NCBI GenBank assembly: GCA_016298185.1
Contig: JAEDDA010000002.1
Coordinates: 1 to 64,000 of the forward strand
Origin: Bacilli bacterium
GTDB taxonomy: Bacteria; Bacillota_I; Bacilli_A; RFN20; CAG-826
Direction: 5' to 3'
Length of the DNA stretch: 64,000 nt
Shown here: positions 18,212 to 26,422 of the stretch, piece by piece
How positions within the stretch are numbered: position 1 is the stretch's first letter
How the letters are laid out: every line of letters starts with the position of its first letter
The notes under the pieces: generated by a model
What the model was told of the DNA's origin: nothing
The model's database searches: none
What the model saw: the letters and a program-made list of their open reading frames with translations, nothing else
Position numbers and translations under genes: made by a program

Positions 18212-19131
18212 TGAGTGAAGAATTAAATCAAGTCGTTGTTGAACAAGTCCCTGTTCAAAAACCCAAAAAAGAAAAGAGACATATGGGCATCAAAGCCAAG
18301 AGAATTATTAGCAATACCTTTGTCTATATTCTCTTAGTTATTATGAGCATTATTTGGCTCGCTCCATTTGTCTGTATTGTTTTACAATCATTCCGTTGTG
18401 AATCCACATGGATGACAGGTTACATCATTCCAAAACAATGGGGATTTGATAACTATGTAAGATTATTTACAAAAACAAAATTCCCAAGATGGTTCTTAAA
18501 TACCACAATTATTTCAATTGCAACTGCAGCGTTGCAGTTAATCATCATACTTTGTATGAGTTATACCCTTTCTCGTTTGAGATTTAAAGGTAGAAAAGCT
18601 TTAATGAACGCCATGCTTGTCTTGGGTTTATTCCCTGGCATCCTTGGCATGATCATTCTTTATCGTATTCTCGCAGATTTACATCTGACTCAACAGAACG
18701 CGATACCGGGATTAATTCTCGTTTATACCGCGAGTAGTGGTATGGGCTACTACGTATCCAAAGGCTTCTTTGATACATTACCAAAGAGTTTGGACGAAGC
18801 TGCCCGCGTCGATGGTGCTAATAGAGCACAAGTCCTCTTCAAGGTCATCTTACCACTCTCAAAACCAATCATTATTTATACCTTATTAACATCATTTATG
18901 GGCCCATGGGGCGACTTCGTATTCGCACGTTATGTTTCATTCGGTCATAGTGATGGTATGAACGTCGCTGTTGGTTTACAGAACATGTTAGGTTCTGCAG
19001 CTAGCATTAATGCTAACTACACAACATTCTGTGCTGGCGGTGTAATCGTCGCAATTCCAATCACAATCTTATTTATGTGCTTGCAAAAATACTACGTCGA
19101 AGGTGTTACCGGCGGCGCGGTTAAAGGATAG
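18211..19131 (+). CDS. malG: maltodextrin-type ABC permease, MalG-like
   Basis: The 306-aa protein has six predicted helices and the EAA loop KSLDEAARVDGANRAQ (about 194-209) of the MalG family. It ends GAVKG, as is common in this family. The start ATG overlaps the malF stop (TAATG) and a GAGGAGG ribosome site lies inside malF, so the two are translationally coupled and made in equal amounts. Confidence 0.94.
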   Translation: MSEELNQVVVEQVPVQKPKKEKRHMGIKAKRIISNTFVYILLVIMSIIWLAPFVCIVLQSFRCESTWMTGYIIPKQWGFDNYVRLFTKTKFPRWFLNTTIISIATAALQLIIILCMSYTLSRLRFKGRKALMNAMLVLGLFPGILGMIILYRILADLHLTQQNAIPGLILVYTASSGMGYYVSKGFFDTLPKSLDEAARVDGANRAQVLFKVILPLSKPIIIYTLLTSFMGPWGDFVFARYVSFGHSDGMNVAVGLQNMLGSAASINANYTTFCAGGVIVAIPITILFMCLQKYYVEGVTGGAVKG

Positions 19132-19143
19132 GAGAATTAATTT

Positions 19144-20307
19144 ATGGCAAGAGTAAAATTAACTAATGTTAAGAAAATCTATCAAGGCAATGTTACTGCC
19201 GTTCATGATTTTAACCTTGATATCGCGGATAAAGAATTTATCGTTTTCGTCGGTCCTTCTGGATGTGGTAAATCCACAACCTTAAGAATGGTTGCCGGCT
19301 TAGAAGATATCAGTGAAGGTACAGTGGAAATCGATGGTGAAGTCGTTAACGACTTACAGCCAAAAGACCGTCACATTTCCATGGTCTTCCAAAACTATGC
19401 GTTATATCCACACTTAACAGTTTTCGAAAACATGGCATTCCCACTTAGATTATTACGCCATCCAAAGATGAGTAATGATGAAATCTATCGCCGTGTTACT
19501 GAAGCTGCTGAAGTTTTAGGTATTACGCAATTCTTAAATAGAAAACCAAAAGCCCTTTCTGGTGGTCAAAGACAACGTGTCGCTATCGGTAGAGCCATGG
19601 TTAAAAACTGTAAAGTTTTCTTAATGGACGAACCATTATCTAACTTAGATGCTAAGTTACGTAACCAAATGAGAGCGGAAATCATCTTACTCCGTAAGAA
19701 GATTAATACCACATTCATCTATGTTACACACGACCAAACAGAAGCTATGACATTAGGCGATAGAATCGTCATTATGAAAGATGGTTTCATTATGCAAGTT
19801 GGTAGCCCATCTCAAGTCTTTGATAAACCAGATAACTTATTCGTTGCAGAATTTATCGGTGCTCCAAAGATGAATATCGCTAAAACAAACCTTGTTAAAG
19901 AAGGTGGCAAATACTATGTCACTCCATTTGGCAGCAAAATCTTAGTCGATGGTGAAAAAGGTGCGGAACTTAAGAAGAGAGGATATGAATCTCAAGAAAT
20001 CATACTTGGTTTCCGTCCAGAACATACCGTTTTATCTAATAAAGCGGAAGGTGCATGTCATGCAACAATCACAGTTAACGAAATGATGGGTAGTGAATTA
20101 CACTTACACGTCGTTACCGATGATGGCTCACCAGTTATTATTAGAGTTCCAACCATTCAACTCACTGATAAAGAAAGAGAAGAAATGGTGGCGGGTAAAG
20201 AAATTTACTTCACATTTGAAGGAAAAGTCATGCACTTCTTCAATCCTGAAACTGAAGTTTCATTATTCTATGATGCTCCAGCTCCAGTAGAAGAAAAACC
20301 AGAATAG
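19144..20307 (+). CDS. msmK: ABC importer ATPase, MsmK/UgpC type
   Basis: The 387-aa protein energises the importer. Walker A GPSGCGKST is at about 37-45, the Q-loop in MVFQNYALYP, signature LSGGQRQRVAIGRAM at about 138, Walker B VFLMDEPLSNLD at about 158, and the H-loop THDQTEAM. The C-terminal 150 residues form the TOBE/OB regulatory part of the sugar-importer class. It lies 12 bases after malG. In Bacilli one such ATPase often serves several sugar importers. Confidence 0.95.
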   Translation: MARVKLTNVKKIYQGNVTAVHDFNLDIADKEFIVFVGPSGCGKSTTLRMVAGLEDISEGTVEIDGEVVNDLQPKDRHISMVFQNYALYPHLTVFENMAFPLRLLRHPKMSNDEIYRRVTEAAEVLGITQFLNRKPKALSGGQRQRVAIGRAMVKNCKVFLMDEPLSNLDAKLRNQMRAEIILLRKKINTTFIYVTHDQTEAMTLGDRIVIMKDGFIMQVGSPSQVFDKPDNLFVAEFIGAPKMNIAKTNLVKEGGKYYVTPFGSKILVDGEKGAELKKRGYESQEIILGFRPEHTVLSNKAEGACHATITVNEMMGSELHLHVVTDDGSPVIIRVPTIQLTDKEREEMVAGKEIYFTFEGKVMHFFNPETEVSLFYDAPAPVEEKPE

Positions 20308-20321
20308 AAAAGGATTAAATT

Positions 20322-20723
20322 ATGGCTGAAGAAAAGAAAAATTCAAGTGGCATATTTAAAAACTTAACTATCATCCTCAGCTCTATTGTTTGTTTTGGTG
20401 TAGCATTAGCAGGAATTATATTAGCGTTTCTCGCTATTTCTAAGACCAAAACACCTCAAACTTGGATGATGTTCTGGATTTATCTAGGGGTCGCCGTTGT
20501 TTATGTTATTTGGCTTGTTATCTTCTTAGCGTTCATCGGAATGAATAAGAAAGCTCTCGTCGTGGGAATCATTAATGTCATTCTCACCGGTGTATTAGGT
20601 GGTATCTTCTTCTTTTTCTGGAATCCTGATCCAATGCACAATCCTGGATTTTTGGAAGAAGAAATTAAGAACAAGAAAGACAATTCCTTCGATAGTGTAC
20701 TTGGTGTTAGCAACCCTGAATAA
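20322..20723 (+). CDS. small membrane protein of the importer operon, unknown
   Basis: The 133-aa protein has three hydrophobic helices (about 14-37, 47-71 and 76-98) and a hydrophilic acidic tail. It lies 14 bases after the ATPase gene and before a terminator, so it is the last gene of the mal operon. I do not recognise the family. Confidence 0.7.
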   Translation: MAEEKKNSSGIFKNLTIILSSIVCFGVALAGIILAFLAISKTKTPQTWMMFWIYLGVAVVYVIWLVIFLAFIGMNKKALVVGIINVILTGVLGGIFFFFWNPDPMHNPGFLEEEIKNKKDNSFDSVLGVSNPE

Positions 20724-20740
20724 TATATAAAAATCTAATT

Positions 20741-20769
20741 AGGTGGTCTTCGGACCATCTTTTTATTTT
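20741..20769 (+). terminator. Rho-independent terminator
   Basis: AGGTGGTC and GACCATCT with a TTCG tetraloop and a T-rich tail. It ends the malEFG-msmK operon. Confidence 0.9.
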
Positions 20770-20815
20770 CTAAAGAAATAAATTGAAATAGAATAAAAGT
20801 AAGAGAGAAATTTAT

Positions 20816-22621
20816 ATGAAAACGAAATTTGTTGTTAACATTATTCATCGTCCAGAATTATCTCCTGAATACGCAGAAAAATCTTCTGGCGTAAAAGAGA
20901 AATCCGTACAAGATGAATCACTAGAAATTTTTAAATTCCAACAAGAAACCGCACACAAAAACGGTTTAAAAACGACTATACAAATAACTTACGCTTCTTT
21001 GTTTAGTGATGTGATAGTGAATATCGCAAAAGAACACCATGAAAAGTATGGTGATGAAATCGGTTTATCGTTATTAGGCCTTCCTTGTAAAGAATTTAGA
21101 GCCAAATATAAAACAGAAGACTTCTGTATTTGGATGTTCTCCGATAAACAAAAAGAAGAAATTGTCGACGATGTCTTTAAGATGTTCTACGACAAATTTG
21201 GTTTTTACCCCGAATCAACAGGCAGCTATTTTATGGATGCCTATACAATTAATTATATTAAAAAGAAATACCCTAGCGTGAAATGCGCAATCGCGACATG
21301 TTGGGAAGAAGGACCAAAAGCCTATCATACATGTAACAACTCTTGGTATACATTTATGGATGGTGGTCCATGGAATCCTTGGATTCCAAGTAAGGTGAAT
21401 TCCCATTGTCCAGCATTAAATAAAGATGATGACAGCGGTATTGTTGCTATTCCTCACTTATCTCGTGACTTACTTGCTTGCTTTGATGGCAATGGTTCTA
21501 ACTTTGGTACCCATCCACAGAACGTTTTAAGAGGCATGATTTACTATAAAGATGGCGACAAGATTGAATACCCATATTTATATAACCTCATCGATCAATA
21601 TCGTCATTTAGGTAAATACAATAATGGTTATGCCTACAATATGATGTTTGTTGGCCCAGGTTGGTTAAACCAAAAAGGTCGTTGGGAATGCCCATATGAA
21701 TTATTAAAGCAATCATACGAAGATGGCATGAGATACTACGGCAACCTCAAAAAACAAGGTGAATTATTAGATTTAACAATGAGTGAATTCGCTGATTTCT
21801 ATCGCGAACAACATAGAGATTATTTAGATAGCGAAAATGCCTTATGGAAAGATATTCTTTACGGCAGTCAAAAACAATATTTCTGGTACGCTGACCCATT
21901 CTTTAGAACTTGCTTAGACTTCAACCAAGGTGGTGCGATGATTGACTTACGTCCATATGTCGCTAGAATCCCACAAAATATTGGTATTGGTCATGATCAA
22001 GTTTACGATGCAAGTTATCCATATTTAATCCAAGCCAATTACCGCGCTGGATACTTTACGCATTATGCAGGCGCAGGTACAGTGGAATCTTGCAAGATTT
22101 CTTATCACGGACAAGAAACCGATCTTTGCTTATGCCGCACATTAGCTAAATTTGAAAAGATTGATGGTGATGTTGTTATTACCGCAAATCCTGTCAGTGT
22201 GGTACTCGATGGCTTAGAAATCGTCATACAGTCCGTTTTCACCTTCAAAAAAGGTAAAGGGGAATTAGTTATTGAAAGAAAGATAATTAACGACCTAAAG
22301 GGCGAAAAAGTGACATTTAAGGAATATTTCACCGGCGCTTTCGGTTTGAACGAATATCAATCTGACTTATCTAAGGTCACCTTAGGCGTTGATAATGAAG
22401 AAATGAAATACCAATACTTAGGCAGAAAGATTAATAAAGCCGGTAAAAAGGCTTATGTGAATATCCCAGATGTTTTAACAAATATCTCTTATAGCGGTGA
22501 TGTTGATGCTTTTGAAGTGGAAGAAGGTATTGCTTTCTCCCCATGCTATAAACTCGCTGCTTATAAAACTATCGATAAAGGAGGAATTAAAACATGTCTC
22601 AATCTAGTAAAGGCAAATTAA
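20816..22621 (+). CDS. large cytosolic protein of unrecognised family, candidate carbohydrate-active enzyme
   Basis: The 601-aa protein has no signal peptide or membrane segment. The first 330 residues alternate strand and helix as in a (beta/alpha) barrel and contain Trp/His/Cys-rich blocks: GSYFMDAY (about 140), ATCWEEGPKAYHTCNNSW (about 160-177), MDGGPWNPWIPS (about 180-191), AIPHLSRDLLACFDGNGSNF (about 211-230) and GPGWLNQKGRWECP (about 281-294). The C-terminal 200 residues are beta-rich. The pattern recalls NodB-like deacetylase or GH57-type barrels but I cannot assign it. It is first in a new operon, and its end overlaps the zinc-ribbon gene by 28 bases. A function on a galactan- or starch-derived product is inferred from neighbours. 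Confidence 0.75.
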   Translation: MKTKFVVNIIHRPELSPEYAEKSSGVKEKSVQDESLEIFKFQQETAHKNGLKTTIQITYASLFSDVIVNIAKEHHEKYGDEIGLSLLGLPCKEFRAKYKTEDFCIWMFSDKQKEEIVDDVFKMFYDKFGFYPESTGSYFMDAYTINYIKKKYPSVKCAIATCWEEGPKAYHTCNNSWYTFMDGGPWNPWIPSKVNSHCPALNKDDDSGIVAIPHLSRDLLACFDGNGSNFGTHPQNVLRGMIYYKDGDKIEYPYLYNLIDQYRHLGKYNNGYAYNMMFVGPGWLNQKGRWECPYELLKQSYEDGMRYYGNLKKQGELLDLTMSEFADFYREQHRDYLDSENALWKDILYGSQKQYFWYADPFFRTCLDFNQGGAMIDLRPYVARIPQNIGIGHDQVYDASYPYLIQANYRAGYFTHYAGAGTVESCKISYHGQETDLCLCRTLAKFEKIDGDVVITANPVSVVLDGLEIVIQSVFTFKKGKGELVIERKIINDLKGEKVTFKEYFTGAFGLNEYQSDLSKVTLGVDNEEMKYQYLGRKINKAGKKAYVNIPDVLTNISYSGDVDAFEVEEGIAFSPCYKLAAYKTIDKGGIKTCLNLVKAN

Positions 22622-22854
22622 ATTATCGCTGTCCGTCCTGTTTCATGAGAGACATCGACATGGATATGTTCTTCGATGAAGAAAAGAAAGAATATTATTG
22701 TTTGAGATGTGGCTTCCATGGACAAGAGGAAGAAGTCCTTCGTTTAAACGAGCAGGCTAAATATCGTTATAAAGCCATGAAAAAGAGAGTGGTGTCTTTT
22801 GGCGAAGACAATGAACCACTTATCATGAAGGACCATAAAGCGGGAGAACAATAA
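22594..22854 (+). CDS. small zinc-ribbon protein
   Basis: The 86-aa protein carries two CxxC knuckles, CPSC (13-16) and CLRC (about 36-39), a typical zinc ribbon, then a charged helical tail. The AAAGGAGG ribosome site and start lie inside the end of the 601-aa gene, so it is coupled to it, and its stop overlaps the next start by one base. Function unknown; nucleic-acid or partner-protein binding is possible. Confidence 0.75.
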   Translation: MSQSSKGKLNYRCPSCFMRDIDMDMFFDEEKKEYYCLRCGFHGQEEEVLRLNEQAKYRYKAMKKRVVSFGEDNEPLIMKDHKAGEQ

Positions 22855-23960
22855 TGTTTTTAGGTATTGATGTATCAACATATTTTGATGAGCAAGAAAT
22901 CGGTGCTAAATATTATTTAAATGGCCAAGAAGTTGATCCAATGAAACTCCTTGTTGAACAAGGCGTTAAATATATGCGTATTCGCGTATGGCACAATCCA
23001 TATGACGAAGAAGGTCATCCTTATTTAGCAGGAACAAATGATATTAAAAAATTCATCATGCTTTCTGAATTAGCGGTGAAGTATGGTTTAAGAATTATTT
23101 TAGATATCCATTATAGTGATTTCTGGGCAGACCCCGGAAAACAGTTTCTTCCAAAAGCCTGGAAAGATTTATCTTTTGAAGAAGTAGAGCAAAAAGTCTA
23201 TGAACACACAAAGGATATATTTAAGGTAATCCATGAACATAATTTCCCTGTCGACTATGTCCAAGTGGGTAACGAAATCACAAACGGTATGCTTTGGCCT
23301 CATGGTAGACTTGATGAATCTGTTTCCCCTAGGGGAAATTATGAAGGCTTAGCCAAATTATTAAAGCAAGGTGTTAAAGCCGTTAGAGAAGAAAGCAACG
23401 CAAAAATTATCATTCACTTAGAAAGAAGTTACGATCAACCTGCCTATTTTGAATATTTTTCTAATATAATTAGATTAGGCGTTGATTTCGATATAATCGG
23501 TTTCTCATATTATCCATATTGGCATGGAACATTTGACCAATTCTTCGCTAATGTAAAAATGTGCAAGGATAACTTCCACAAAGAAGTGATGGTTATGGAA
23601 CTCGGTTATGGTTTCACCCTTGAAGATTACATCAAGAACGGTAGCCAAGCTCAACTTGTGATTAACGCAGATAAAACTGATTTCCTCGCTAATCTTCCCT
23701 ATCCAATATCTCCAGAAGGACAAGCTTTATTCATTAGAGAATTCTTAAAGAGAGCAAAAGATGCTGGAATGGTGGGAGTGAATTATTGGGAACCACTTTG
23801 GATTCCAGGTCCTGGCATTTGCTGGGCCTCTGAAGCCGCGCAAAAGTATATTCATGAAGAAGGAAAATCAACGAGAAACGAATGGGCGAACCAATGCTTA
23901 TTCGATTATCAAGGCAATGCCTTACCAGCATTGAAGGAGTTTAAAATTGATGGAAAATAA
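22854..23960 (+). CDS. GH53 galactanase-like enzyme without signal peptide
   Basis: The 368-aa protein is almost only a GH53 barrel. It begins directly at MFLGIDVSTYFDE with no export signal. Motifs are MRIRVWHNPYD, ILDIHYSDFWADP, QVGNEITNGMLWP (acid/base Glu 141), MVMELGYG (nucleophile Glu 249) and NYWEPLWIPGPG. The family cuts beta-1,4-galactan; a cytosolic member would act on imported galacto-oligosaccharides. The start overlaps the previous stop (TAATG). Its 3' end overlaps the next gene by 11 bases. Confidence 0.9.
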   Translation: MFLGIDVSTYFDEQEIGAKYYLNGQEVDPMKLLVEQGVKYMRIRVWHNPYDEEGHPYLAGTNDIKKFIMLSELAVKYGLRIILDIHYSDFWADPGKQFLPKAWKDLSFEEVEQKVYEHTKDIFKVIHEHNFPVDYVQVGNEITNGMLWPHGRLDESVSPRGNYEGLAKLLKQGVKAVREESNAKIIIHLERSYDQPAYFEYFSNIIRLGVDFDIIGFSYYPYWHGTFDQFFANVKMCKDNFHKEVMVMELGYGFTLEDYIKNGSQAQLVINADKTDFLANLPYPISPEGQALFIREFLKRAKDAGMVGVNYWEPLWIPGPGICWASEAAQKYIHEEGKSTRNEWANQCLFDYQGNALPALKEFKIDGK

Positions 23961-24438
23961 AAAAGAAAAATCATTCTTCATCATCTTAACTATTGTTCTT
24001 GCTTTATTAGCGATTGGATCAATTGTCGCTTTTATCTATGCCTGCTATGACGCAAATCAAAAAGGCATCTTTTTTGGTGTCACCTTTGAACTCGTTTATA
24101 TGGGACTATTTTTCATCGTGCAATTCTTTGCGTTTTTGATGTCTTTAAAAGCGGTAAAAAATGGTTCGTTTATTTTTTCTGAACTTACGCACATTCGTAA
24201 TAATGCAAAAATAAGAAGCAAACCCGCAGCGGGCATTGCTTTGGCATTTGGAACGATTGGTTTGGCGTTATTAATTTATTCACTTTTAGTGATATTTAAT
24301 GTTGCTCCAACAATCTTTAATTTCCCACTTACTTTATATATTGCTGCTTTACCAACTTCAGTCACTATTTTAGTGGTGGCAGCTTTCTTTTATATCTATC
24401 CATTTTTGTTTTTAAAGGGAGGAAAAAAACAATCATGA
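23950..24438 (+). CDS. four-helix membrane protein, unknown
   Basis: The 162-aa protein has four hydrophobic helices (about 9-30, 41-66, 92-117 and 128-152). Its start overlaps the GH53 gene, with AAGGAG 10 bases upstream; a TTG at 23947 is an alternative. Its stop overlaps the next gene in ATGA. I do not recognise the family. The tight coupling between two GH53 genes suggests a part in galactan handling. Confidence 0.7.
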   Translation: MENKKEKSFFIILTIVLALLAIGSIVAFIYACYDANQKGIFFGVTFELVYMGLFFIVQFFAFLMSLKAVKNGSFIFSELTHIRNNAKIRSKPAAGIALAFGTIGLALLIYSLLVIFNVAPTIFNFPLTLYIAALPTSVTILVVAAFFYIYPFLFLKGGKKQS

Positions 24439-26420
24439 AAAAATCATTCTTCATTATCCCTATGTTAGCATTAGGAATGCTCACTGGATGTAACAGAGGT
24501 TATGTCGAACCAGACATGACTAGAGATGATAGCAAAGTCGCTTCTGAATCCTTATTTGTGAAGAAAGTCGAAAACATTCCAGAGGGCTTTATTATGGGTG
24601 TTGATGCTTCAAGCATCATTGCCGAAGAACAAAGCGGTGTCAAATACTATAATTTTGAAGGTGAAGAAGAGGATGGTTTAAAAATCCTTTCTGATAATGG
24701 TGTTAACTATATCCGTGTCCGTATTTGGAATGACCCATATGACGCAAACGGAAAAGGTTATGGTGGTGGTAACAACGATTTAGCGAAAGCTATTGAAATT
24801 GGTAGACGCGCTGCTAAATACAAAATGAAATTATTAGTCGACTTCCATTATTCCGATTTCTGGGCTGATCCAGCGAAACAATACGCTCCAAAAGCTTGGG
24901 TAGATATGGAACTCGAAGATAAAAAACAAGCTTTATATGATTTTACTAAAGACTGCTTAAAACAACTACAAAAAGGTGGAGCAGTTGTTGGCATGGTACA
25001 AATTGGTAATGAAACCAATGGTGGCCATATGGCGGGTGAAACTAGATTCTCTTATTTTGCTGCATTATTCAACGAAGGTTCAAAGGCGGTTAGAGAAGTT
25101 TGGCCAAAAGCTTATGTTGCTTGTCACTTTGCTAATCCAGAAAAAACCGCGAACTATTATGACTGGGCAGCGAAGATGAAACAATATGATGTCGATTACG
25201 ATGTCTTTGGTTCTTCTTACTATCCATATTGGCATGGAACATTAGAGAATTTAGGAACAGTTTTAGATACTATTGCGAAGCAATATGATAAGAAAGTTAT
25301 GGTTATGGAAACATCCTATGCCTACACAACTGAAAACACCGATTTCTGGAATAACACAATCGGTGACAACGGTGATGTAGCTAAACCATATCCATATTCC
25401 ATTGCTGGACAAGCAAACTCAGTTAGAGAAATTACTGATACAGTTGTTAACCATATGACCAACGGTATTGGTATTTGCTATTGGGAAGGCACATGGATTT
25501 CTGTTGGCAATGAATCCTTAGAAGCTAACCAACTCAAATGGGAAAAATATGGTTCTGGTTGGGCCAGTAGTTATGCTAAAGATTACGATCCAAAAGATGC
25601 TGGTGCATGGTATGGTGGATGTGCAGTAGAAAATCAAGCCTTCTTTGATGAACACGGCAAAGCCCTTGAATCGTTAAAAGTTTTTAACTTAATGAGATAT
25701 GGTAACGACGCTCCTAAATACATAGATGGTATCGAAGATGTCCAAGTTAGTTACTATAACTACGAAGACTTCGCACTTCCTGAAACAGTCAATGTTATTT
25801 ATAACGATAACAGTAGAAGCGCTATTGCAGTGACGTGGGATGATTTCGACATCGATGCCGCGAAAGCAGCCGGTAATGCTAAATACGTAATTAATGGTGT
25901 TGCTGGCGGACAAGCCGTTAAATGCTATCTTACCATCATGGAAGAAAACTTCGTCAAAAACTATAGTTTTGAAAATGGCATGGATCCATGGGTTTTGACT
26001 AATAATGGTGCGGCATTAAGTGATGTTCATAAAGCCCAAATTACTAAAGAAAATCCACAAACAGGTACATCAGCATTCCACTTCTGGTCACAAGAAGCTG
26101 ATTGTGTCAATTTCGAAGTTGAACAAACAGTGACAGTTCCTGCGACAGGTACATATAAATTTCAAATCTCCGTTATGGGTGGTGCGGATACCGGTGCAGC
26201 TGATGCTTCAAAACAAGATATCTATGCTTATGTCAAAGTAAACGACACCGTTTATCAACAATCCGGTAAGATCACTTCTTATGGCGCCTGGGCTGATATT
26301 AAAATCACTGGTATTAATTACACCATAGGTGATACAATAAAAGTTGGCATTCACGTCAATTGTTCCGAAGAAAAGGTTTGGGGCGATATCGATGACGCAA
26401 TGCTCAATTTGGTTCTCTAA
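24435..26420 (+). CDS. ganA: lipoprotein endo-beta-1,4-galactanase GH53 with Ig-like and CBM61-like domains
   Basis: The 661-aa lipoprotein has lipobox LTGC (Cys 19). The GH53 barrel spans about 52-425, with LLVDFHYSDFWADP, QIGNETNGG (acid/base Glu 193), VMETSYAY (nucleophile Glu 292) and CYWEGTWI. A Big_4-like domain covers about 435-510. The last 150 residues start NFVKNYSFENGMDPW, as in CBM61, the galactan-binding module often joined to GH53. It would hold and cut galactan at the membrane and pass products to an importer. AAAGGGAGG lies upstream. Confidence 0.92.
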   Translation: MKKSFFIIPMLALGMLTGCNRGYVEPDMTRDDSKVASESLFVKKVENIPEGFIMGVDASSIIAEEQSGVKYYNFEGEEEDGLKILSDNGVNYIRVRIWNDPYDANGKGYGGGNNDLAKAIEIGRRAAKYKMKLLVDFHYSDFWADPAKQYAPKAWVDMELEDKKQALYDFTKDCLKQLQKGGAVVGMVQIGNETNGGHMAGETRFSYFAALFNEGSKAVREVWPKAYVACHFANPEKTANYYDWAAKMKQYDVDYDVFGSSYYPYWHGTLENLGTVLDTIAKQYDKKVMVMETSYAYTTENTDFWNNTIGDNGDVAKPYPYSIAGQANSVREITDTVVNHMTNGIGICYWEGTWISVGNESLEANQLKWEKYGSGWASSYAKDYDPKDAGAWYGGCAVENQAFFDEHGKALESLKVFNLMRYGNDAPKYIDGIEDVQVSYYNYEDFALPETVNVIYNDNSRSAIAVTWDDFDIDAAKAAGNAKYVINGVAGGQAVKCYLTIMEENFVKNYSFENGMDPWVLTNNGAALSDVHKAQITKENPQTGTSAFHFWSQEADCVNFEVEQTVTVPATGTYKFQISVMGGADTGAADASKQDIYAYVKVNDTVYQQSGKITSYGAWADIKITGINYTIGDTIKVGIHVNCSEEKVWGDIDDAMLNLVL

Positions 26421-26422
26421 TT

